NCBI GenBank assembly: GCA_052387675.1
Contig: JBQTIY010000007.1
Location: forward strand, 62,001 to 126,000
Source: JBQTIY01 sp052387675
Lineage (GTDB): Bacteria > Planctomycetota > B15-G4
DNA: 64,000 nucleotides
Direction of reading: 5' to 3'
The position numbers and the translations under genes were made by a program. The notes under the pieces were generated by a model, which saw nothing but the letters and a program-made list of their open reading frames with translations, did no database searches and was not told the DNA's origin. Below are positions 42,369 to 50,530 of this stretch, in pieces. Each line of letters begins with the position of its first letter. The first letter of the stretch is position 1.

Positions 42369-44062
42369 AATGCAGCACACCACGGCTCGCGAGGCGCTCG
42401 CTCTGGATGAGCGGAGCCGCTCTCGCCCCGGTGCTTGCCCTGCTGATCGCCGCGACGCCCGGTGATCCCATCGTCAGCCACTACTCGGTGGCCGCGCCCG
42501 AGACCAAGCTCGCCCTGCGCGACCTGGACGGCGACGGACGGCGCGACCTCATCGCCATTGGCTTGCCGGGCATCTCCTGGCGGCGGCTCGGCGAGGACGG
42601 CCGACTGGCCGACAAGGATCAGTCGCTGTTCACCTGGCCCTCTGAAACCGTGGGCTGGAACCTGGCCGACCTCGACGGCGACGGCGAATCGGAAATCGTG
42701 CTCATCGTGGACGGCACGCAGGCGCTCGTCGTGCAGCCCGACGCTGCCGGCCAGCTTGTCGCCGCGCCGCTCGTGCAGACGTCGGCCGGTTTCTTGCCAC
42801 GCGGCATCCGCCGCGTGAACTTCGTGCGCGATGTGGACGGCGACGGCCGGCCCGATCTCGTGCTGCCGGGCGCGAGTCGCTTCCACATCTTCTTCAATCA
42901 GGCTGGAGGCTGGTCGGCACCGCTGAGCGTGAGTTTCCAGGCCAGCATCCAAGTGGAGGCCGGCGATCCGCTGCGCGTGGACAGCCGCATCAGCCAGGAG
43001 GTGAAGATCCCTTGGTTCACGCTGCAGGACGTGGACGGCGACAGCCTGGTGGACCTGGTCTCCGAAACGGACGACGAGGTGCAGTTCCACATCGCGAAGC
43101 CCACGCTGCCCGAGCAGCCCACCTGGCGGCTGGACCTGGCGGCGCTCAAAGAGGGCCTCGAGCGCCCGGCGCGCATCAACCTCGACGATCTGCTCGCCAA
43201 TGTTGAGCCCCAGGTGAACTGGCGCGTCGGCGATCTCGATCGCGAGGCGCCGCACGACTTGGTCTTGCAGCAGGGCGGCAAGGTCTCGCTCTTCCTGGGT
43301 GGTTCACTGGGGCCCGACCTGGCCCACCCCGACCAGGTGCTGAAGGCCAGCGGCAACGTGCTCTACTTCCTGCTGCGCGACGTGAACCAGGACACACTGC
43401 CCGACTTGCAGTTGCTGCGCGCCGAAACGGTCTCGATCGGCGACGCGGTGCGACTGCTCATCGTGCCCGGCTCGCTGGACTTCGACGTCTTCGCCTATCA
43501 CAACGAAGGCGGCAGCTTCACGCGCAAGCCCAGTGTCAGCACCACGCTCGCGCTCCGCATCCCGGCGCTGCTCTCGTTCCTCGATGACCTCGAGCAGATG
43601 CAGGACGACTACAACCAGCGCCTGGAAGTGCCCGCGCAGCCCGCGGTCTTGGACGGTGACGGCCTAGCCAACGACATCGTCGACGTGCGCGGCGACACGC
43701 TCGCCGTGTGGCAGGACCGCGTGCCGGCCGGTTTCCAGGGCAGCTTCGTCGAGAAACTCTCGGGCTTCGACGCCGACGAACTGCTCGAGGAGTACGCGCT
43801 GCGCAAACTGGATCAACTCGATGACGGCGGCACGGTGAGCATCGAGCTAAAAGACATCCGCAAGCTGCTCGTCACGCCGGGCTATGACCTGCGTGAGTCG
43901 CTGGGCAGCAGCGAGCCCGGCCGCAGCTTCCCGCTGGACTTCGCCGGCGCGGGTGCCAAGCTGCGCATCGAGGATCTGGATGGCGACGGTCGCGACGACG
44001 TCCTCGTCATCGGGCGGGACGCCGCGCTCAAGGTGCAGGTGCAGTTCTTCGTCATGCGCTGA
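42365..44062 (+). CDS. Secreted VCBS/FG-GAP repeat protein 2
   Basis: 565 residues, with an N-terminal signal ('LWMSGAALAPVLALLIAATP'). About eight repeats are visible, including 'DLDGDGRRDLIA', 'DLDGDGESEIVL', 'DVDGDGRPDLVL', 'DVDGDSLVDLVS' and 'DLDGDGRDDVLV'; some, such as 'DLDREAPHDLVL', are degenerate. A helical insertion lies near 400-440. It is coupled to the preceding propeller gene by ATGA. The pair may bind ligands or present a surface for the PDZ lipoprotein, but there is no direct evidence. Confidence 0.85.
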   Translation: MKCSTPRLARRSLWMSGAALAPVLALLIAATPGDPIVSHYSVAAPETKLALRDLDGDGRRDLIAIGLPGISWRRLGEDGRLADKDQSLFTWPSETVGWNLADLDGDGESEIVLIVDGTQALVVQPDAAGQLVAAPLVQTSAGFLPRGIRRVNFVRDVDGDGRPDLVLPGASRFHIFFNQAGGWSAPLSVSFQASIQVEAGDPLRVDSRISQEVKIPWFTLQDVDGDSLVDLVSETDDEVQFHIAKPTLPEQPTWRLDLAALKEGLERPARINLDDLLANVEPQVNWRVGDLDREAPHDLVLQQGGKVSLFLGGSLGPDLAHPDQVLKASGNVLYFLLRDVNQDTLPDLQLLRAETVSIGDAVRLLIVPGSLDFDVFAYHNEGGSFTRKPSVSTTLALRIPALLSFLDDLEQMQDDYNQRLEVPAQPAVLDGDGLANDIVDVRGDTLAVWQDRVPAGFQGSFVEKLSGFDADELLEEYALRKLDQLDDGGTVSIELKDIRKLLVTPGYDLRESLGSSEPGRSFPLDFAGAGAKLRIEDLDGDGRDDVLVIGRDAALKVQVQFFVMR

Positions 44063-44071
44063 GAGGCAGAC

Positions 44072-45565
44072 ATGATCTCCCTGCCGTGGTGGCTGCTGGT
44101 CCTGGTGCTGGCGCTCGACCTGTACGTCATCGCCCGGGCCGTCTCACGCGGGCATGGTGTCGAGGGCACGTTGGCTTGGATCTTCGCGATCCTCGCGCTG
44201 CCCTTCTTCGGCTCGCTGGCCTACCTCGCGCTCGCCAGCCCCAGCATCCCGCGCACGGCACAGCGCAAGCGCGATCGCGCCCGCATGACGGCGCGCGCCG
44301 CTGCGCACGCGGCCCGCCGCGCGGGCACCGATCCGCCCGAGGCCTCCCTCGTGCGCCTGGTCTCGCAGCTCACCCTCATGGAGCCCACCGACGGCAATGC
44401 CATCGAGCTGCTCTCCGAGGATCAGCGCGCCTTTGCGGACATCGAGCAGGCCCTGCGCTCGGCCAAGCATTCGCTCTGGGCCGAGTCCTACATCATCAAG
44501 AACGACGAGACCGGCCGGCGCTTCTTCGAGTTGGCCACGGCCAAGGCGCGCGAGGGACTCGATGTGCGCGTGCTCTACGACGCGGTGGGCTCCATGGCCA
44601 TCGACAAGCGGCTGCTGCGCGAACTCTCCGCAGCCGGCGGCAAAGTGGCGGCCTTCCTGCCGTTCAATCCGCTGCGGCGGCGCTGGTCGGTGCACCTGCG
44701 CAACCACCGCAAAATCATCGTGGTCGATGGCGAGGTCGGCTACACCGGCGGCATGAACATCGGCGACGAGTACTCCGGCCGGCTGCGCAAACGCCTGGCC
44801 AAGGCCGTCGCCGGTTCACTGAAGGAATCCTTCAAGCTTGTCCCGGCCGGGACACGCGCCAAGGCGCCGCCCGAACCGGGCGTCTTCAAGGACACGCACC
44901 TCAAGCTGCGCGGCCCGGCGGTGGGTGACCTCGCGCAGGTCTTCGTGGACGACTGGGCCTTCGCCACAGAAGAGACGCTGCCGCTGCCGCCGCGCCCCGG
45001 CCCCGCACCTGACGCCTGCTGCTCGGTGGCCATCGTGCCGAGCGGCCCCGACCAGAGCCACAACGCCAACGCGCTGGCTCACTTCTCGGGCATCGCCATG
45101 GCGCAGAAGCGCGTCTGGCTCACCAGTGCCTACTTCGTGCCGGATCAAGCCACGCTCACCGCCCTCATCAGCGCGGCCCTGCGCGGCGTGGACGTGCGTG
45201 TGCTTGTCCCGCAGCGCGGCGACGTGCACCTCGTGAACGCCGCGGCGCGCAGTTACTTCCCCACCCTGCTGCGGGGCGGCGTGCGCCTCTTTCGCTACCA
45301 GCCCTCGGTGCTGCACTCCAAGAGCATGGTCGTGGACTCGCGCTGGTCGCTCGTCGGCTCGGCCAACGTGGACATCCGCAGCTTCCGGCTCAACTTCGAG
45401 GTCGGCGCGCTGGTCATCGGCGAGACCACGGCCAAGCGCCTGGAACGCCGCTTCCTCGACGACTTGAAGCTGAGCAACGAAGTCGGGCAGGAGTTCTTGG
45501 ACTCGTACGGCTTCTGGCCGCGGCTGAGAGATGGCGCAGCGCGCTTGGCGTCGCCGCTGCTGTAG
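44072..45565 (+). CDS. cls: Cardiolipin synthase (phospholipase D family)
   Basis: 497 residues. Two N-terminal membrane helices (about 3-20 and 33-52) are followed by two PLD domains with HKD motifs: 'HLRNHRKIIVVDGEVGYTGG' and 'VLHSKSMVVDSRWSLVGSAN'. Both His-Lys-Asp sets are intact. It condenses phosphatidylglycerol (or PG with PE) to cardiolipin at the inner membrane. ATG 44072 has GAGAGG upstream and lies 9 bp after the previous stop, so it closes the ABC/PDZ/VCBS operon. Copy 3 of the dispersed repeat begins 5 bp after its stop. Confidence 0.92.
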   Translation: MISLPWWLLVLVLALDLYVIARAVSRGHGVEGTLAWIFAILALPFFGSLAYLALASPSIPRTAQRKRDRARMTARAAAHAARRAGTDPPEASLVRLVSQLTLMEPTDGNAIELLSEDQRAFADIEQALRSAKHSLWAESYIIKNDETGRRFFELATAKAREGLDVRVLYDAVGSMAIDKRLLRELSAAGGKVAAFLPFNPLRRRWSVHLRNHRKIIVVDGEVGYTGGMNIGDEYSGRLRKRLAKAVAGSLKESFKLVPAGTRAKAPPEPGVFKDTHLKLRGPAVGDLAQVFVDDWAFATEETLPLPPRPGPAPDACCSVAIVPSGPDQSHNANALAHFSGIAMAQKRVWLTSAYFVPDQATLTALISAALRGVDVRVLVPQRGDVHLVNAAARSYFPTLLRGGVRLFRYQPSVLHSKSMVVDSRWSLVGSANVDIRSFRLNFEVGALVIGETTAKRLERRFLDDLKLSNEVGQEFLDSYGFWPRLRDGAARLASPLL

Positions 45566-45570
45566 TTGGA

Positions 45571-45769
45571 GCGCTCAGTGCGCCCGTGGATGGGCGCTCA
45601 GTGCGCCCGTGGATGGGCGCTCAGTGCGCCCGCAGCGGGGGCTCGGCGGCGCCGCTCAGACACCTCGCCGACTCGGCCGATGCGGCCGAGAGGTCGGCTC
45701 GGAACTCGCGGTCCGCCGACCCCCGCTGCGTCGCACGCCGCTGCACGGGGGAAAGCCGATTGGCGGACG
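45571..45769 (+). repeat. Dispersed structured intergenic repeat, copy 3 (5' unit triplicated)
   Basis: The 23-bp 5' unit gcgctcagtgcgcccgtgg.. is present three times (45571, 45594, 45617), the first two identical. The body follows. Here the 5' arm reads CGCAGCGGGG and the 3' arm CCCCGCTGCG: relative to other copies both strands changed (G to A, C to T), which preserves pairing. The hairpin loop is ATG. It belongs to subfamily A with copy 1. The tail is 'gaaagccgattggcggacg'. It starts 5 bp after the cardiolipin synthase stop. Confidence 0.92.
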
Positions 45770-45834
45770 CAGAGTGCTCTGCCAAAGACGGCAGAACGGC
45801 TCGGCCGTGTGGCAGACGTGACGAAGCGTCCCGT

Positions 45835-45840
45835 TATCCT
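45835..45840 (+). promoter_or_regulatory. Candidate -10 element (TATCCT)
   Basis: TATCCT lies 27 bp before ATG 45868, and a TTGGAG SD lies between them. Confidence 0.35.
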
Positions 45841-45867
45841 GCGGGTCACCTGACTTTGGAGCGCTTC

Positions 45868-46374
45868 ATGAATCCCGCACGCATCATCGCGCGACTTGAT
45901 AGCCACCAGGAACTTTGGCGCTCGTTGCTGTCGGGCCTGGACGAGTCGGCCGTGCGGCGCGTGCCGCCCGAGGGTGGCTGGAGCGTCCTTGTGCTCGTCG
46001 CGCACCTGGCCGATGAAGAGCGCGACGACTTTCGCGCGCGCAGCGCCAGTGTGCTGAGCGAACCGGCCGCCCCGTGGCCGCCCATTGATCCCGAAGGCTG
46101 GGTCACTTCCCGCCGCTATGCCGAGCGCTCTTGGCCCGCCGTCTTGGAGGACTTCTTGGTCGAGCGGCGCCGCTCCATCGAATGGCTCAAGAGTCGAGTC
46201 GCTTCCGACTGGTCGCTGACCCATCAGCATCCGAGCCTCGGCCCAATTCGTGCCGGCGACCTGCTGGCGTCGTGGCTCGCACATGACCTGCGCCACTTGA
46301 GCCAGGCTGCGCGCCTGCTCCACGGCGCGCTGGCGAACGACGCGGCCCCGTACTCCGTGGCCTACGCGGGCTAA
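45868..46374 (+). CDS. DinB-family protein
   Basis: 168 residues of the DinB/YfiT four-helix fold. 'LDSHQELWRSLLSGLDESAV', 'GGWSVLVLVAHLADEERDDF' and 'WLAHDLRHLSQAARLLHG' carry the conserved His triad (H in 'VAHLADEE', H in 'AHDLRHLSQ') that binds a divalent metal. Some relatives are thiol-dependent transferases (bacillithiol, mycothiol), but the reaction here is unknown. ATG 45868 is preceded by TTGGAG and a -10-like hexamer. It is transcribed alone. Confidence 0.85.
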   Translation: MNPARIIARLDSHQELWRSLLSGLDESAVRRVPPEGGWSVLVLVAHLADEERDDFRARSASVLSEPAAPWPPIDPEGWVTSRRYAERSWPAVLEDFLVERRRSIEWLKSRVASDWSLTHQHPSLGPIRAGDLLASWLAHDLRHLSQAARLLHGALANDAAPYSVAYAG

Positions 46375-46407
46375 GCCTTCGCGTTTTCGAACGCGATGCT
46401 GAGTTGG

Positions 46408-46427
46408 GCGCTCAGTACGCCCTACCG
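46408..46427 (+). repeat. Solo 5' unit of the dispersed repeat
   Basis: gcgctcagtacgccctaccgg-like sequence resembles the 5' unit of the element but is not followed by the body. It lies 33 bp after the DinB stop, matching the stop-proximal position of full copies. It may be a remnant or a seed. Confidence 0.5.
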
Positions 46428-46458
46428 GCAAGCGACCACAGGCAGGCCCGGTTTCTGC

Positions 46459-47235
46459 TTAGGGCTTGATCTCTATCGGCAAGGCAATCGGAAGAATCAT
46501 GGGCCCCATGACTTCAAGTCTCCACTTGGCTCTTTCCTCGTTGAAGAGCATCACCCATACGATCGGATTGGGTGCATTCACGCGCCACGTGTGTGCCAAG
46601 ACAAGGGCCTGCTTGCCATCGTCACTGAACCCAACGTCCGTGAAACCGAAGAGGCCCACATTCCCCTCATCAGCCGTCACGAGCTTTAGCATGCCGTTCA
46701 GCTCGTGCCCCAATGCAGGTCGCGCTGTGCACTCCGTCTCGATTTGGGTGGGTTCGATTTCTCGTCTGCGCTGTGCGCGCAGGACAAATGACTCTGCCGT
46801 GTCACGTCGTAGCGTTGGCATGCCTACCGACATCAACTTACTCACAAGCAACTCAGAGCCGGATTCATTCCCTTGAGCAGGTGGTGGCACGATCGTCAGC
46901 GTCCACCTGTAATAGAGGCACGCGCTGCCACTGCCGGCAAACAAGACTATGTTGATGCACTCCGTGTCCAACGCAGCCGACCACACAGGATGTGGGTCCA
47001 TCGGTAGTACTGGCCCTAGATCAGCAACCCCCGACGGACGCGGCGTGGCAACAACCAGCGCTGGCGCCTCGACGGACATCGGCGCAGCAACATTCGGCTG
47101 AATGGGGCGAGAAGCGCACCCACTCGTAGATGCCGCTACAACAAGAGCCGCTGCCAGTGGCCTGACTAGCCTGCTGAGTTGGTTCTGGATCACTCCCTTC
47201 ACGCAACTGCTAAGAACCAAGGGCCTTTCGAACAA
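46459..47235 (-). CDS. Lipoprotein of unknown function, lower GC
   Basis: Up to 258 residues. The signal region ends in 'ALVVAASTSGCAS', a likely lipobox. No family is recognised. The C-terminal part ('DDGKQALVLAHTWRVNAPNP', then 'VWVMLFNEERAKWRLEVMGP') looks like a beta-rich domain. The start is uncertain: TTG 47235 opens the frame, and GTG 47202 gives a more compact signal peptide. Base composition is clearly less GC-rich than the neighbours and rare AT-ending codons are used, a sign of horizontal gain. Its spacer on both sides has no visible promoter. Confidence 0.6.
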   Translation of the reverse strand: MFERPLVLSSCVKGVIQNQLSRLVRPLAAALVVAASTSGCASRPIQPNVAAPMSVEAPALVVATPRPSGVADLGPVLPMDPHPVWSAALDTECINIVLFAGSGSACLYYRWTLTIVPPPAQGNESGSELLVSKLMSVGMPTLRRDTAESFVLRAQRRREIEPTQIETECTARPALGHELNGMLKLVTADEGNVGLFGFTDVGFSDDGKQALVLAHTWRVNAPNPIVWVMLFNEERAKWRLEVMGPMILPIALPIEIKP

Positions 47236-47344
47236 CTCGTCACACTCCCAATATGAATGGACAGTGGCATGCAGCCTCGCTTGAAATGTTAACTCATCAC
47301 TCCTGGCCGCGCGCTGATCGTGAACAACCGCCGCGACGCAGAAG

Positions 47345-48190
47345 TCAGCGGCGGGCGAGGGTGGCGTCCCGGGGTTCGGGGTCCTGGCAGGGCCAGCCGG
47401 CGAGGTAGCGCATGCGGATCTCGGCCGAGGCGACGTGGACGAGCGTGCTGCTCACCGTGCGCGCGTCGGCGCGATGCATGCAGACCGAGAAGGCGTCGCC
47501 CTCCGGCGCACCGGGCGCGTGACCGGCGTGGAAGTCGGCCAGATTCGCGGCGAGACGCTCGGCCGTAAGTCCGCGCTCCTGCCGCGCGTACCACTGCTCG
47601 AAAGCCGCGCGCCGGGCCGCCGTGACGGCCTCGCGCTCAAAGGTGCTGGAGACGAGGCATTGCGGGCCGTGGAGCCGCGCGAAGCTAAGGGCCTGGCCAT
47701 TCCACTCCGCCAGGAAGAGCCAGGCGAAGGCCGGACCCGGCTCGACGACGGCCAGCTTGAAGGGCTTGAAGCGCAGTTCGCCCGCTGCGTGGCGTCGCTC
47801 GAGTTCGGCGCGCACCGCGTCAGGGCGCGGATCGGCGAAGAGCTCGTTGACGAGCAGACCCCGACTCGGCGGCGCCAAGTCCGGCGTGGACGAGTGCGCT
47901 GAGGCGCGCGGTGGATTAGCGGCCGCGTGCGAGCCGTTCGAGGCGGCGGGCTGGAGTGGCTTCGCCGGTGCCGGAGCGTCGCCGTTCAAGACGCAGAGCG
48001 CGCGGCCTTGTTCGTCGACGCCGATCCAGGAGCCGCCGGCCTCTCCGTCGCGCGGCGCGAGCACGAGGCGCCCGCCGAGTTGGCGCGCGTAGGGCGCCAG
48101 GGCCGGCACGCGGCGCGGACTCTCGTCGCGATTGCTGGCCAGGAGATAGCCGCCCCCCACGAGTCCGGGCACGAACGTCACCGTACACAC
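47345..48190 (-). CDS. TANGO2/NRDE-family protein
   Basis: 281 residues from GTG 48190. It starts 'MCTVTFVPGLVGGGYLLASN' followed by 'RDESPRR', the NRDE motif that names the family; the N-terminal Cys2 could act as an Ntn-type nucleophile. Further segments are 'GGSWIGVDEQGRALCVLN' and 'GLLVNELFADPRPD'. Eukaryotic TANGO2 is linked to haem and lipid handling; the bacterial role is unknown. Upstream on the same strand are a DinB protein, olsA and olsB genes; the 7-bp gap suggests cotranscription with these. Confidence 0.9.
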   Translation of the reverse strand: MCTVTFVPGLVGGGYLLASNRDESPRRVPALAPYARQLGGRLVLAPRDGEAGGSWIGVDEQGRALCVLNGDAPAPAKPLQPAASNGSHAAANPPRASAHSSTPDLAPPSRGLLVNELFADPRPDAVRAELERRHAAGELRFKPFKLAVVEPGPAFAWLFLAEWNGQALSFARLHGPQCLVSSTFEREAVTAARRAAFEQWYARQERGLTAERLAANLADFHAGHAPGAPEGDAFSVCMHRADARTVSSTLVHVASAEIRMRYLAGWPCQDPEPRDATLARR

Positions 48191-48197
48191 GGCGGCC

Positions 48198-48860
48198 TCA
48201 GCGCCCGGCGGCGGACGAGCGCGCCGGCCGACTCGCGGCGGGGCTTGCTGCCGACGTTGCGGTTGCGGCCGCAGTCGCGGGCGCCTTCTGCGCGGCCAGC
48301 CAGGCCACGGTGGATGGTGCCATGCCGAACTCGCGCGGAATCGCCAGGCCCTGCGCGCGGCCAAGCACTGCGATCATCGCGAAGTGATGCACAGCGTGGC
48401 TCTGCAGGAAGAGCAACTCGCGCTCGACTTGGCTCGCGCAGCCGTCAAAGCGGCCGGCTTCGTAACTGCCCTGCTGGCGCACCTGCAGCGGCCGCGTCAG
48501 CGCCTCGGCCGGCAGAGCCCGCAGGCCCGCGATGAGCCGCTGGATGAGCGCGCCGGCCGCGCGCAGATCATGCTCGACGAGCGTGTCGCGCTCGCGCGCG
48601 TCGTAGTCGACGACGCCGCTCGGCAGGCCCTCGAGGAAAAGCCGGTAGTGATCGAGCACGTGCCGCAGGTGCGCGCCGATGCTCGCCGTGGAGAGGCGCT
48701 CCTCGATGAGCCGGTATTGGCCGGCGCTCAGCGTGGCGAGCAGCGCGCGCGCCTGTTCCAACACCGCTACGTTGGGGCCGATGGGATCGTGCTTGGCACC
48801 GATGCGATCGTGCTTCGCACCGCTGGAATCTGGCTTGGCGCTGATCGAATCGCGGCTCAT
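48198..48860 (-). CDS. DinB-family protein in the ornithine-lipid operon
   Basis: 220 residues. A repetitive, basic N-terminus ('GAKHDRIGAKHDPIG', residues ~13-28) precedes a DinB-like fold: 'RLSTASIGAHLRHVLDHYRL', 'EVDYDARERDT'-type acidic turn, and 'FLQSHAVHHFAMIAVL' with a His-His pair for metal binding. The C-terminus is a low-complexity Ala/Thr/Arg tail. The ATG overlaps the olsA-like stop as ATGA, so it is translated with the acyltransferase. Its reaction is unknown, and a link to ornithine-lipid modification is only positional. Confidence 0.75.
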   Translation of the reverse strand: MSRDSISAKPDSSGAKHDRIGAKHDPIGPNVAVLEQARALLATLSAGQYRLIEERLSTASIGAHLRHVLDHYRLFLEGLPSGVVDYDARERDTLVEHDLRAAGALIQRLIAGLRALPAEALTRPLQVRQQGSYEAGRFDGCASQVERELLFLQSHAVHHFAMIAVLGRAQGLAIPREFGMAPSTVAWLAAQKAPATAAATATSAASPAASRPARSSAAGR

Positions 48861-49702
48861 GGCGTCATCGGCCGGAAGGCCGCCAAGACTCGCCCGTGGA
48901 GCGCCGTCGCCAGGAGCTTGCGGTCGCTGCCCGAGACGGCTTCGCCGGCCCAAGAGAGCGTGGCCGTCACGCGCGGAAGTTGCATGAGTCTCCAGACGTG
49001 GGGCCCAAACGTCATGTCGCCCCACCAGCAGATTGCGACAGATGGCTCGGCCGATCCAGAGGGAGTTTCGTAACGCAGGGCCACGGGCAGGCAGGCGGCC
49101 CCTGTTTCTGCGGCGGGTTCCAGCAGTCCGGGATGAAATGGCAGCACCGTGGCGCCTGCTGTGGAAGTGCCCTCGGGGAAGACGGCCACGGCGAGGCCGC
49201 CGGCCAGCGAGCGCCGCACTTCCTCGCCCACGCGGACGAGGTCGCGCCGGCGGCTGCGGTCCACAAAGATCACGCCCGCCACGCGGGCCAGGAAGCCGAT
49301 CACGGGCCAGCCGGCCACTTCGCTCTTGGCCACGAAGCGGCAATGCGCGCGGCTCGCCAGCACCGGGATGTCGAGATAACTCAGGTGATTGCACACCAGG
49401 AGCCCGCGGCCCGCTCCGCGCACCGCTTCAGGCCCGACTTCGCTCCCTGCTCCGCGCCCCACTTCGATGACGCGCACACCGAGGATGGCCAGCACCCCGA
49501 GGGCCCAGAGCCGCTGCACGGCGAGAAGCGCGCGCAGGGCCAACCGGCGCGGGGGCCGCGCGCTCGACGCGCCGAAGGGCGCCGCGAGCAGGAGCACGAG
49601 CAAGGCCGGCACGAGGAGCAGCAGCGTGAGCAGCAGCAGCGCCACGAGGCGCAGGCTGGCGCGCAGCCGACCCAGGAAGCCGCCGGCTGATGCGCGGCTC
49701 AA
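48857..49702 (-). CDS. olsA: 1-acyl-glycerol-3-phosphate-type acyltransferase, OlsA-like
   Basis: 281 residues. A hydrophobic N-terminus (about 10-50) anchors it in the membrane. The PlsC motifs are intact: 'NHLSYLD' (NHxxxxD), 'FVAKSEVAGWPVIGFL', and 'AVFPEGTST'. In ornithine-lipid synthesis OlsA adds the second acyl chain to lyso-ornithine lipid made by OlsB. The preceding gene encodes an OlsB-like enzyme and overlaps it as TTGA, which supports this role over a general phosphatidate acyltransferase. The start codon is TTG. Confidence 0.85.
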   Translation of the reverse strand: MSRASAGGFLGRLRASLRLVALLLLTLLLLVPALLVLLLAAPFGASSARPPRRLALRALLAVQRLWALGVLAILGVRVIEVGRGAGSEVGPEAVRGAGRGLLVCNHLSYLDIPVLASRAHCRFVAKSEVAGWPVIGFLARVAGVIFVDRSRRRDLVRVGEEVRRSLAGGLAVAVFPEGTSTAGATVLPFHPGLLEPAAETGAACLPVALRYETPSGSAEPSVAICWWGDMTFGPHVWRLMQLPRVTATLSWAGEAVSGSDRKLLATALHGRVLAAFRPMTP

Positions 49703-50463
49703 GGCAGGAAGCGCTTGCGGTTTACCGGCGAGAGATCCTCGAGGTCGAGCAGCGCGAGGAAGTCGATGGTCTTGAACTGCCGGTCCATGGCCGGCTCGCT
49801 GGCGATCTTAGTGCCGATGCGCAGGTAAGCCGCGAAGAGCGGCGGCACGCCGCGCGCCACCGGGCCGGGCAGGGCCGCCTCTCCCGGCGCATAGCAGAAG
49901 TAGTCTGGTCGCGGCGGCGCGACGAGACGCGGATGCAGGTGCTCGCCGTCGCGCAGATAGCGCCACGTGGCCTTGGCCTCCTCAGGATCCTGGCTGGTCA
50001 GCGAGCAGCAGCCGAAGAGGTAGCGCGCGTCCTGCGCCACGAGATAACTACCGAGTCCCTGCCAGAGGAGTTGCAGCACGCGCGTGTTGCGGTGCTCCTT
50101 GTGAATGCAGGCGCGGCCGATCTCGACCGCGCGCGGAAAGAGCGCGCGGAAGTCGGCCAAATCGAACTCGCCGGCGGTGTAGAGGCCAGGCGGATCCGGC
50201 GCGCGCCCGGCGGCCTGCATGCGGTACGTGCCGACGAGACTGCCGTCGCGCGTGTCCTCCACGATGAGGTGGTCGCACACGGCATCGAAGGGATCTTCGT
50301 CGTAGCCGCGGCTCCAGCTCTCTTGCAGGCCTTCGTTGAGCTCACGGTTGAAGACTTGGAAGCGCAGCTCCTGCGCGCGGCGCACTTCGGTAGATCCGTG
50401 CGCTAGGCGTGCGCGGTAGTGGCCGGTTTCGGCCAGGCCTGCGGTCCGCTCCTCGGTCGCCAT
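49699..50463 (-). CDS. olsB: L-ornithine N-acyltransferase, OlsB-like
   Basis: 254 residues of the GNAT-like OlsB/hemolysin family: 'VRRAQELRFQVFNRELNEGL', 'FDAVCDHLIVEDTRDGSLVG', 'EIGRACIHKEHRN' and 'FAAYLRIGTKIASEPAMD' are characteristic. It transfers a 3-hydroxyacyl chain from acyl-ACP to the alpha-amino group of ornithine, the first step of ornithine-lipid synthesis. It is the first gene of a four-gene run (olsB, olsA, DinB, TANGO2-like). ATG 50463 begins 'MATEERTAGLAETG'. The spacer to the persulfide dioxygenase gene upstream is 67 bp. Confidence 0.88.
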   Translation of the reverse strand: MATEERTAGLAETGHYRARLAHGSTEVRRAQELRFQVFNRELNEGLQESWSRGYDEDPFDAVCDHLIVEDTRDGSLVGTYRMQAAGRAPDPPGLYTAGEFDLADFRALFPRAVEIGRACIHKEHRNTRVLQLLWQGLGSYLVAQDARYLFGCCSLTSQDPEEAKATWRYLRDGEHLHPRLVAPPRPDYFCYAPGEAALPGPVARGVPPLFAAYLRIGTKIASEPAMDRQFKTIDFLALLDLEDLSPVNRKRFLP

Positions 50464-50530
50464 GTCCGGTCTCCGGTGCCTCGCGGCAGGTCTTCAACAT
50501 CACGGCTCACCGTCGCGCCGCTGCTTGCGC

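Noticed and set aside
45571..45640. CRISPR array from the tandem 23-bp units
   Set aside because: The units are contiguous with no spacers, and no cas gene is present.
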